Source: Leptothrix sp. (in: b-proteobacteria) (GTDB lineage: Bacteria; Pseudomonadota; Gammaproteobacteria; Burkholderiales; Burkholderiaceae_C). From it: a stretch of 64,000 nt of DNA. The notes under the pieces were generated by a model. The model did no database searches. It was not told where the DNA came from and saw only the letters and a list, made by a program, of their open reading frames with translations. A program made the translations under genes and the position numbers. This document shows positions 56,756 through 64,000 of this stretch, piece after piece. The stretch is taken from assembly GCA_013822685.1 (NCBI GenBank), contig PNKV01000005.1:62001-126000 (forward strand), read 5' to 3'. Numbering within the stretch: the stretch's first letter is position 1; each line of letters opens with the position of its first letter.

Positions 56756-57505
<750 letters not shown>

Positions 57506-58267
57506 TCAAGTTCTACCCTCGAAGAAGGCGCGAACACGGGCCAGGTCTTCTGGCGTGTCGACCCCGGGGCCCGGGGGCTGTAGGGCGACATGGACCGCAA
57601 TGCGCTCCCCATGCCACAGCACGCGCAACTGCTCCAGCGATTCGACCTCTTCCAGTGGGCTGGGCGGCAGCTGCGGGTAGCGGCGCAAAAAGCCGGCGCG
57701 GTAGCCGTAGATGCCGATGTGGCGCAGGGGCGCGCCCGGACCTGAGGCCGCTTGCCCGGGGATGGGCGCGTCACGCCACCAGGGAATCGGGGCGCGCGAG
57801 AAATACATGGCGCGGCCCAAGGCATCCGTGACCACCTTGACCACATTGGGGTTGCCGAATTGATCGGCATCCTCAATGGCGTGGGCGGCGGTGCTGACCA
57901 CGCAATCGGGGCGCTGGTCCAACTGGTCGGCGCAGGCATTGATCAGGTCGGGGTCGATCAGCGGTTCATCGCCTTGCACGTTGACCACGGCATCGTTGCC
58001 ATCCAATCCCAGCAATACGCAGGCTTCGGCCAGGCGGTCGCTGCCCGTGGGGTGGTCGGCGCGGGTCAGCACGACGCGCACCCCATGGGCCTCACAGGCA
58101 GCGGCCACTTCAGGTGAATCCGTGGCCACCACGACCTGGCTGGCTCGGCTCTGGCCGGCGCGTTGCGCCACCCGAACGACCATGGGCAAACCGGCGATGT
58201 CCGCCAGCGGTTTGTTGGGCAGGCGGCTTGAGGCCAGCCGCGCCGGTATCAGGACCGAAAAGCCCAT
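57506..58267 (-). CDS. kdsB: 3-deoxy-manno-octulosonate cytidylyltransferase (CMP-KDO synthetase)
   Basis: 253 residues. The nucleotidyltransferase N terminus is [19 protein letters not shown], followed by [27 protein letters not shown] and [15 protein letters not shown], all diagnostic of KdsB. It activates KDO with CTP for lipopolysaccharide inner-core synthesis in the cytosol. The Trm112 gene ends one base upstream, and lpxK lies ahead of that, so these form one envelope operon. Confidence 0.97.
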   Translation of the reverse strand: MGFSVLIPARLASSRLPNKPLADIAGLPMVVRVAQRAGQSRASQVVVATDSPEVAAACEAHGVRVVLTRADHPTGSDRLAEACVLLGLDGNDAVVNVQGDEPLIDPDLINACADQLDQRPDCVVSTAAHAIEDADQFGNPNVVKVVTDALGRAMYFSRAPIPWWRDAPIPGQAASGPGAPLRHIGIYGYRAGFLRRYPQLPPSPLEEVESLEQLRVLWHGERIAVHVALQPPGPGVDTPEDLARVRAFFEGRT

Positions 58268-58268
58268 G

Positions 58269-58490
58269 TCAGGCGGCCCCGGCGTTGCCGGTCAGCAGGG
58301 CGGCATTGGGAATGGGGTCGTCGTTTTCTTCCACCGGCACGGCTTCGTTTTCCAGCATGACAGGGATGCCGTCGCGGATGGGGTAGGCGAGTCGGTCCGC
58401 CGCACAAATCAGCGCTTGGCCCTGGGGCTTGCGGTGCAGCGGGCCTTTGCACAAAGGGCAGACCAGCAGTTCGATGAGTCGAGTGTCCAT
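58269..58490 (-). CDS. Trm112 family protein
   Basis: 73 residues. [11 protein letters not shown] supplies the first Cys pair, but the second pair of the zinc-binding Trm112 fold is not seen, leaving only one later Cys in [20 protein letters not shown]. The block [12 protein letters not shown] is typical of the small YcaR-like proteins encoded between lpxK and kdsB. Eukaryotic and archaeal Trm112 activates methyltransferases; the bacterial role is unclear. Confidence 0.92.
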   Translation of the reverse strand: MDTRLIELLVCPLCKGPLHRKPQGQALICAADRLAYPIRDGIPVMLENEAVPVEENDDPIPNAALLTGNAGAA

Positions 58491-58506
58491 CGGGATGATT
58501 TTTCCG

Positions 58507-59571
58507 TTAAAGGTGAGGGCGGGGCAATCGCCCCAGCGCCGAGTCGATCGCCTGCCAGAAGCTGGTGTCAGGCCTGAAGTCTAGTGCCGCCACCCACACT
58601 TGCGTGCCGGGGCGCTCCTGGCGCACGCGTTCAGGCTTTATTTTGACCGCGTCTTTCTCGGTCAGGATGACATGGGCAATGCCCAGGGGCCATGGCAAAG
58701 TGTTGTAGGGGTCGTGGTCATCGCAGGCCACGGCGTGTGTGGTGAAACCCAAGGCGGCCAGCTGGTCAAAAAATTTGGGAGGGTGTGCGATGCCGGCCAC
58801 GGCCCAAGCGCCTTCGCGGGGCGGTTGCAGGCTGGCATTGCGGCCTTGGCCTGACCACCATTGGCTCAGTGCCTGCATGGCTGACATGCCACGGTGCGCC
58901 AAGTGACCTTTCAAGGGCGTGGTGGGCGCTGCGGCGTTGTACAGAACAATGGGCGGTGCCACAAGCGGGCCGCAAGCAGCGGGGGCGATGGGCTCTCGCA
59001 AGGGGCCCGCGGGCAACAGCCAGCCGTTGCCCGCGCCACGTTCGTCAAACACCACGACCTCGATCTGGCGGGCTAGCTTCAAGTGCTGCAAACCATCGTC
59101 GCAAACCAGGATGTCGATCGCTGGGCAAGCCCGCCGCAAAGCCCGCCCGCCTTCGACGCGGTCGCGGCCCACCATCACGGGCACGTGGGTGCGTCGCCAG
59201 ATCAGCAGGGGTTCGTCACCCACCTGCTCGGCGCTCAACTGGTCGGCCGATGAAGAGTCAATGAGCGTGAAGGCCGGGGCGTCTGCCGCGCGCTTGTAGC
59301 CTCGAGTCAGCACACCAGGGCGCCAGCCTTGGTGTTGCAGATGCTGAACGATGGCGATCGTGGCCGGGGTTTTGCCAGCACCGCCCACGATGCGGTTGCC
59401 CACCACCAGCACGGGCAAGCCTGGCGATTCGGCCTTGATGAGGCCCACACGGTAGGCGTGCCGGCGCAGAGTGACGAGGCAGTGCATCAGCGCGGACACC
59501 GGCCACAGCAAGATCGGCAAAAGCCCGCGCGATGACCAACTGCGAACAATCCGCTGCGTGATTGAAGCCAT
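58507..59571 (-). CDS. lpxK: tetraacyldisaccharide 4'-kinase
   Basis: 354 residues. The Walker-A motif is [19 protein letters not shown] (about 56-74), and the DEXX-like [20 protein letters not shown] follows, both typical of LpxK. It phosphorylates the 4' position of the lipid A disaccharide at the inner membrane; an N-terminal hydrophobic segment ([20 protein letters not shown]) supplies the anchor. It lies downstream of the ExbD gene and upstream of the Trm112 gene. Confidence 0.97.
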   Translation of the reverse strand: MASITQRIVRSWSSRGLLPILLWPVSALMHCLVTLRRHAYRVGLIKAESPGLPVLVVGNRIVGGAGKTPATIAIVQHLQHQGWRPGVLTRGYKRAADAPAFTLIDSSSADQLSAEQVGDEPLLIWRRTHVPVMVGRDRVEGGRALRRACPAIDILVCDDGLQHLKLARQIEVVVFDERGAGNGWLLPAGPLREPIAPAACGPLVAPPIVLYNAAAPTTPLKGHLAHRGMSAMQALSQWWSGQGRNASLQPPREGAWAVAGIAHPPKFFDQLAALGFTTHAVACDDHDPYNTLPWPLGIAHVILTEKDAVKIKPERVRQERPGTQVWVAALDFRPDTSFWQAIDSALGRLPRPHL

Positions 59572-59599
59572 CAGCAGGGCGTGGTCGTGTGGGCGCCGA

Positions 59600-60037
59600 T
59601 CAGGGCTGGGCCGCCGCGCCCATCTGGCCCTGGGTGGCGAATGTCAGCTGCGACAAGCCGGCGCGCCGCGCCGCGTCCATCACGTTGATCACGCTCTGGT
59701 GGGTGGCTGAGGCATCGGCGGTCAGCACGATGACGGTGTCGCGGTTCGCCCCGGTGCTTGCCGTCAAGGCGGCGGCCAGCAATTCAACGCTGCGCCCTTC
59801 GACCGGGCGGTTGTCCACTGAATAGCGCCCATCGGCCGTGACCACCACGACCAGCTCCTTGGGCCTGGGTTTGGTGGACTGCGCGTTGGCCACGGGCAGG
59901 TTGATCTTGAGCTCGGTGAACTTGGCGTACGTGGTGGTCAGCATCACGAAGATCAGGACCACCAGCAGCACGTCAATGAACGGGATGAGGTTGATCTCGG
60001 GGTCTTCGCGGTGGCGCGTGCGGAAATTCATCGACAT
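59600..60037 (-). CDS. exbD: ExbD/TolR-type biopolymer transport protein
   Basis: 145 residues from the ATG at 60037 (MSMNFRTRHREDPEINLIPF); an ATG at 60031 is an alternative. One membrane helix, FIDVLLVVLIFVMLTTTYA, carries the essential Asp in PFIDV. The periplasmic part has DGRYSVDNRPVE and a C-terminal D-A-S-A-T-H-Q-S region. With ExbB it forms a proton-driven motor that energises TonB- or Tol-type systems. No tonB gene is next to it. Confidence 0.92.
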   Translation of the reverse strand: MSMNFRTRHREDPEINLIPFIDVLLVVLIFVMLTTTYAKFTELKINLPVANAQSTKPRPKELVVVVTADGRYSVDNRPVEGRSVELLAAALTASTGANRDTVIVLTADASATHQSVINVMDAARRAGLSQLTFATQGQMGAAAQP

Positions 60038-60046
60038 GGCAAGCAC

Positions 60047-60697
60047 TCAGCGGCGGCTGGTGGTCAGGCGCAGGATGTGCGGCACCATGCGTTCGGCGGC
60101 CTGCTCCAGGTCCAGGGTGTAGGAATCGACCCGGGCCCGAAAATGACGGTAGAACGCCAACGACGGGATGGCCACGATCAAGCCAAACGCGGTGTTGTAC
60201 AAGGCCACCGAGATGCCATGCGCCAGCTCCAGCGGGTTGGCGCCGGCGGTGCCGGAGGACGCGCCCGAGACACCAAAGATCTCGATCATGCCCACGACGG
60301 TGCCCAGCAGCCCCAGCAAGGGCGCCGCACTGGCGATGGTGCCCAGCGCGCTGAGGTTGCGCTCCATGTCGTGCACGGCTTGGCGGCCTGCGGTCTCGAA
60401 CGAGGCGCGCAAATTGGCGTCGGTGATGCGAGGCTCGGCCATGGCTGTGCGCAGGCCCTGGGCCAGCACCAGCCCGAGCGAAGAGTTCTCGGCCAGTTTG
60501 TTGACCGTGTCCACGGTGGGCAGGCTGGCGCGGGTCACGGCCATGACCTCATCGACCAGCCGAGCGGGCGCCACGCGAGATGCGCGCAGGCTCAGAAACC
60601 GTTCAATGATCAGGGCCAGGGCCACGATAGAGCACAGCACGAGGGGCCAGATCGGCCAGCCAGCAGCTTGTAAGATCGACAGCAACGAGAGCTCCAA
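60047..60697 (-). CDS. exbB: MotA/TolQ/ExbB proton channel family protein
   Basis: 216 residues with a TTG start at 60697 and no strong ribosome site. Three membrane helices are seen (about 10-30, 108-130 and 155-178); the second and third include ASAAPLLGLLGTVVGMIEIF and ISVALYNTAFGLIVAIPSLA, the conserved ExbB/TolQ segments. It forms the pentameric channel around the ExbD helix, encoded nine bases downstream. Confidence 0.93.
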   Translation of the reverse strand: MELSLLSILQAAGWPIWPLVLCSIVALALIIERFLSLRASRVAPARLVDEVMAVTRASLPTVDTVNKLAENSSLGLVLAQGLRTAMAEPRITDANLRASFETAGRQAVHDMERNLSALGTIASAAPLLGLLGTVVGMIEIFGVSGASSGTAGANPLELAHGISVALYNTAFGLIVAIPSLAFYRHFRARVDSYTLDLEQAAERMVPHILRLTTSRR

Positions 60698-61049
60698 AGG
60701 TCACGCTAAGCCGCAGATTATGGCGCTGAAATTTGCGCTTTCCTGACCCCGTTTCATCTCATTGGCGACTGGGCAGTCATCCACCAAAGCTGTGGATAAC
60801 TTTGTGGGTAAGCCAGCCTGGCGGCCCGCCAAACCCCGAAAATTCACGGCCTTCTACAGATTGCCACATTTTTAAGCAGATAAAAATCGTTGTAAATCAT
60901 ATGCTTATGACATTGTTAAGGCTCTGTGACAGCGTTTTAGGGCGTTTTGGCCTTGAACTGCGCGGTTGTGGACTTCCGCGGGCGCTTGCCTGCTGGCGAT
61001 GCGCGCCCCCGGCGTCGTTTGAATCGAGCGTATGGTCTTGGGGTTATCC
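60698..61049. other. 352-bp intergenic region with DnaA-box-like sites and an AT-rich core
   Basis: No gene is seen. The stretch separates divergent exbB and xseA and must hold their promoters. It contains a perfect DnaA box on the minus strand (TTATCCACA, complement of 60791-60799) and a one-mismatch copy just beyond (complement of TTGTGGGTAA at 60802-60811). An AT-rich segment at about 60860-60920 follows. There are too few boxes for a replication origin. Confidence 0.55.
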
Positions 61050-62366
61050 ATGACAGCCCGCGTGTGGGGCGTTTCTGCCCTGATCAATGCCATCAGCGAC
61101 AGCTTGGCCGCGCGCTTCCCCCAGTGCGTGGTTCGGGGCGAGATCAGCGGCTTCACGCGCGCTGCCAGCGGTCATGGCTATTTCACGCTGAAGGACGAAA
61201 ACGGCGGTGCCAGTTTGCGCTGTGCCATTTTTCGCCGGGCCTTGTCCCAGGTCGATTTCACGCCTGGCGAAGGCACGCTGGTCGAGGTGCGCGGCAACCT
61301 GTCCGTGTACGAAGCGCGCGGCGAGCTGCAGATGGTGGTGGAGGGCATGCAACGGGCTGGTGCCGGGGCCCTTTACGAGCAGTTTTTGCGCCTGAAAGCC
61401 AAGCTTGAGGCCGAGGGCTTGTTCGAGCCTTCGCGCAAGCGTGCGATCGGCCATTTCCCGCGCCGTGTGGCGGTGGTCACTTCGCTCGCGGCCGCGGCTT
61501 TGCGAGACGTGCTCACGACTTTGCAGAGGCGCTCGCCGCATGTGGAGGTCGTGGTCGCACCTTGCTCGGTCCAGGGGGTCGAGGCGCCCGCGCAGATCGT
61601 GTCGGCCCTGGCCCAGGTGGTGTTGAGCCACCATGCGGGCACGGTCATCGACACCGTCATCGTGTGCCGGGGCGGAGGTTCACTCGAAGATCTGTGGGCT
61701 TTTAACGACGAGCGGGTGGTGCGCGCCATCGCGCAATGCCCGATCCCGGTCATCAGTGGCGTTGGCCATGAAACCGATGTGACGCTGGTCGACTTTGTGG
61801 CCGACTTGCGGGCGCCCACCCCCACGGCCGCCGCTGAACTGGTGGCCCGCGCGCAAGGGCAGGCCCAAGGCGACTTGGCCGCCATCGCCAATGTGATGGG
61901 CCAGCGGATGGGGCAGCGGTTGGACGGCCTGGCTCAACGCCTGGACCAGGCCGCGATGCGCCTGGCCCGCCCGGCCCAGGCTTTGCGTGGGCATCGGCAT
62001 GACCTGGCCTTGTTGGCGCAGCGGATGCGGGGGGCCAGCCACCGTCGTGTGGGCTTGGCCGCGCAAGCTTTGCCGGTGTGGCAGGCACGTTTGGTTCGGG
62101 CGGTGTCGCAGCAACAATCGCACGCGCAGCATCAGGTGCATGCACTGCAAAATCGCCTGCACGCATTGGATCCGCAGCGCGTGTTGGAGCGCGGCTACGC
62201 CTGGCTCAGCGACTCGAGCGGCCATGCGGTCACCAAGGCGTCGCAGGCCAGCGTTGGGGCCACCTTGGACGTGGTCTTGGCCGATGGTCGCCTGCAGGTC
62301 GACGTGGCCAGCCGCTCCATTGATTCGCCGCTTTCATCCGCAGGAGAAGCCACAGCCCCCGACTGA
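61050..62366 (+). CDS. xseA: exodeoxyribonuclease VII large subunit
   Basis: 438 residues from the ATG at 61050 (MTARVWGVSALINAISD), with GGGG seven bases before; an ATG at 61032 would add six residues. The OB-fold N-terminal domain shows VRGEISGFTRAASGHGYFTLKD; the catalytic region has VVTSLAAAALRDVLTTLQRR, CRGGGSLEDLWAFNDERVV and ISGVGHETDVTLVDFVADLR, all diagnostic. The C-terminal half is a long coiled coil. It degrades single-stranded DNA together with XseB, whose gene is not in the window. Confidence 0.96.
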   Translation: MTARVWGVSALINAISDSLAARFPQCVVRGEISGFTRAASGHGYFTLKDENGGASLRCAIFRRALSQVDFTPGEGTLVEVRGNLSVYEARGELQMVVEGMQRAGAGALYEQFLRLKAKLEAEGLFEPSRKRAIGHFPRRVAVVTSLAAAALRDVLTTLQRRSPHVEVVVAPCSVQGVEAPAQIVSALAQVVLSHHAGTVIDTVIVCRGGGSLEDLWAFNDERVVRAIAQCPIPVISGVGHETDVTLVDFVADLRAPTPTAAAELVARAQGQAQGDLAAIANVMGQRMGQRLDGLAQRLDQAAMRLARPAQALRGHRHDLALLAQRMRGASHRRVGLAAQALPVWQARLVRAVSQQQSHAQHQVHALQNRLHALDPQRVLERGYAWLSDSSGHAVTKASQASVGATLDVVLADGRLQVDVASRSIDSPLSSAGEATAPD

Positions 62367-62453
62367 GTTTTGCGGGCATCCTCGCGAATGCCTGGGCCAC
62401 CTGCCTACAATCAGAAATTGTTCACGTTTTTAATTCCAAGAGGATCAAGCACC

Positions 62454-63035
62454 ATGGCTCACACGCTCCCCCCCCTGCCTTACGCCCAAGACGCATTGGC
62501 CCCCCACTTGTCGAAAGAAACCTTCGAGTACCACTACGGCAAGCACCACCAGGCCTACGTCACCAACCTGAACAACCTGATTCCCGGCACCGAGTTCGAG
62601 AACCTGTCGCTCGAAGACACGATCAAGAAGTCCAGCGGTGGGGTCTACAACAACTCGGCCCAGATCTGGAACCACACCTTCTTCTGGAGCTGCATGAAGC
62701 CTCAGGGCGGTGGCGAGCCCACAGGCGCTTTGGCCGATGCCATCAACGCCAAGTTCGGCAGCTATGCCGCTTTCAAGGAAGCCTTCACCAAGTCGGCCGT
62801 GGGCAACTTTGGTTCTGGCTGGACCTGGTTGGTCAAGAAGCCTGACGGCACCGTGGACATCGTCAACACGGGCGCTGCTGGCACACCGCTGACCACCGCC
62901 GACAAGGCGCTGCTGACCATCGACGTGTGGGAGCATGCCTACTACATTGACTACCGCAATGCGCGTCCCAAGTTCGTCGAGACTTTCTTGAACTCGCTGG
63001 TCAACTGGGATTTCGCGGCACAGAACTTTGCTTGA
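62454..63035 (+). CDS. sodB: superoxide dismutase (Fe type)
   Basis: 193 residues from the ATG at 62454 ([20 protein letters not shown]), after an AGAGGA site. Metal ligands fall in [19 protein letters not shown] and [11 protein letters not shown], and [11 protein letters not shown] follows; the length and sequence suit the cytosolic iron enzyme. It dismutates superoxide. It lies 87 bases after xseA and is followed by a strong terminator. Confidence 0.97.
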   Translation: MAHTLPPLPYAQDALAPHLSKETFEYHYGKHHQAYVTNLNNLIPGTEFENLSLEDTIKKSSGGVYNNSAQIWNHTFFWSCMKPQGGGEPTGALADAINAKFGSYAAFKEAFTKSAVGNFGSGWTWLVKKPDGTVDIVNTGAAGTPLTTADKALLTIDVWEHAYYIDYRNARPKFVETFLNSLVNWDFAAQNFA

Positions 63036-63061
63036 GCCTTCCAGGCCTTGTGAGCACCATC

Positions 63062-63086
63062 AAGCCGGGCAATGCCCGGCTTTTTT
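63062..63086 (+). terminator. intrinsic terminator of sodB
   Basis: A perfect GC-rich stem AAGCCGGGC/GCCCGGCTT with an AAT loop is followed by a run of six T. It lies 27 bases after the sodB stop. Confidence 0.92.
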
Positions 63087-63112
63087 GTTGACCGGGTCTT
63101 TGATGAAAAGCC

Positions 63113-63144
63113 TTCAATACCCCTTTGCCATCTTTGGTATTGAA
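63113..63144. promoter_or_regulatory. 9-bp inverted repeat upstream of sucA
   Basis: TTCAATACC (63113-63121) and GGTATTGAA (63136-63144) form a perfect inverted repeat with a 14-base spacer, and a further half-site AAATACC follows at 63158-63164. The rest of the 304-bp sodB-sucA gap holds the sodB terminator and no gene. A regulator-binding site for sucA is plausible but the regulator is unknown. Confidence 0.45.
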
Positions 63145-63339
63145 ATGCTTTTGTGCCAAATACCGCTTCGCGGCTTGAGCGGTGGTACATTCGTCTTCGG
63201 TTTTATCAGGCCCTTCCCGTCGCCTTTCTGGATCTCAGAAGTCAGCAAGGCGGGTCGCAATCCGCCAACCGGTCAAGCCGTGTCGCGGAAGGTTTTCAAC
63301 CAGCCATAACCCAGCAAACCTGGGAGTGAGGTCAGCGAA

Positions 63340-64000
63340 ATGATGCAGCAGTTCAGGTCGAACTCGTACCTGTTCGGGGGAAACGCCCCGTACGTCGAAG
63401 AGTTGTACGAGGCCTATCTCGACAACCCGGGCTCCGTGCCCGACAACTGGCGGTCGTACTTCGACGCCTTGTCCAACGTCCCAGCCACGGACGGCTCCGA
63501 TCACCGAGATGTGGCCCATGCGCCCGTCGTTGAATCGTTTGCCCAGCGCGCCAAGGCCAACGCCTTCATGGTCAAGACCAGCAGTGCTGATCTGGCCGTG
63601 GCCCGCAAGCAAGTCCATGTGCAATCGTTGATTGCTGCTTATCGTTTCCTCGGCTCCCGCTGGGCCGACCTCGATCCCCTCAAGCGCCAAGAGCGCCCCA
63701 AGCTGCCCGAGCTGGAGCCCGCGTTCTACGACCTGACCGAGTCCGACATGGACATCACGTTCAGCGCCACGAACACCTACTTCACCAAGGCCGAGCAGAT
63801 GTCCTTGCGTGACATCCTGCAAGCGCTGCGCGAAACGTATTGCGGCTCGATCGGTGCAGAGTTCATGCACATCACCGAGCCCACTGAAAAACGCTGGTGG
63901 CAGGAAAAGCTGGAAAGCATCCGCTCCAAGCCTTCTTTCAGCGTCGAGAAGAAAAAGAACATCCTGGAGCGCCTCACTGCCTCTGAAGGCCTTGAGCGTT
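63340..64000 (+). CDS. sucA: 2-oxoglutarate dehydrogenase E1 component (N-terminal part)
   Basis: It starts at the ATG at 63340 with GAGG nine bases upstream and remains open to the window edge (220 residues of about 950). The N terminus MMQQFRSNSYLFGGNAPYVE, then LYEAYLDNPGSVPDNWRSYF, is the typical SucA lead segment that binds the E2 component. IGAEFMHITEPTEKRWWQEK marks the next conserved block. It is the thiamine-diphosphate-dependent first enzyme of the 2-oxoglutarate dehydrogenase complex of the TCA cycle. sucB would be expected beyond the window. Confidence 0.96.
   Translation, partial: MMQQFRSNSYLFGGNAPYVEELYEAYLDNPGSVPDNWRSYFDALSNVPATDGSDHRDVAHAPVVESFAQRAKANAFMVKTSSADLAVARKQVHVQSLIAAYRFLGSRWADLDPLKRQERPKLPELEPAFYDLTESDMDITFSATNTYFTKAEQMSLRDILQALRETYCGSIGAEFMHITEPTEKRWWQEKLESIRSKPSFSVEKKKNILERLTASEGLER

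Noticed and set aside
60791-60920. Chromosomal origin of replication
   Set aside because: Only two DnaA-like boxes are visible and no dnaA, dnaN, rpmH or parAB lies nearby.

Overview
The window is a GC-rich (about 65 % by eye) chromosomal segment from a betaproteobacterium, most likely of the order Burkholderiales (Comamonadaceae or the Aquabacterium/Rubrivivax-like lineages). This is an inference from gene order (sucA, sodB, xseA, ExbB/ExbD, lpxK, Trm112, kdsB, adk, then dnaG and rpoD), from the ETF-QO/KAS III and scoAB modules, and from codon use. No rRNA, tRNA, CRISPR array, insertion sequence or phage gene was seen.

Region 1-7362: a partial saccharopine-dehydrogenase-like enoyl reductase and an AraC regulator; a divergent patatin phospholipase; a broken MBL-fold hydrolase (pseudogene with a nonsense codon and an internal deletion); then a four-gene set of two ferritin-like proteins, an SDR and a DUF2231 membrane protein.

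Region 7363-19351: a catabolic island. On the minus strand are an MhpA-type flavin hydroxylase, an MDR reductase, a fumarylacetoacetate-hydrolase (FAH) family protein and a two-domain extradiol dioxygenase with the full BphC-type active site. On the plus strand are a TetR regulator, an acyl-CoA ligase, a second FAH protein with a Tat-like leader, a Tat-type ACMSD-like amidohydrolase, a second TetR and a serine beta-lactamase-family hydrolase. Together they look like a ring-hydroxylation and meta-cleavage route for an unknown aromatic or polycyclic compound. Two TetR-type palindromes lie at the expected places.

Region 19342-25391: a PepSY operon with two small membrane proteins behind a strong sigma70-like promoter that overlaps a Fur-like box, and a divergent periplasmic molybdenum aldehyde dehydrogenase (paoABC-like).

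Region 25384-30409: six tightly packed minus-strand genes (acyltransferase, MDR dehydrogenase, RibD-like reductase, catalytically altered PTPS homologue, family-4 glycosyltransferase, methyltransferase). This is the best candidate in the window for an undescribed pathway, perhaps a glycosylated and methylated pterin- or pyrimidine-derived product.

Region 30561-46602: housekeeping and lipid/ketone metabolism (ThpR-like RNA ligase, tadA, KAS III, ETF-QO, SDR, thioesterase, scoAB, rmuC), an EAL protein, two glutathione transferases, a GlxA-type regulator, a methyltransferase and hemH.

Region 46599-52129: signalling genes: a 1212-residue cytosolic hybrid kinase whose stop overlaps the start of hemH, a class III cyclase-FHA fusion, and a class 3 lipase. 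Region 52225-64000: rpoD, dnaG, adk, kdsB, Trm112, lpxK, exbD, exbB, xseA, sodB and the start of sucA.
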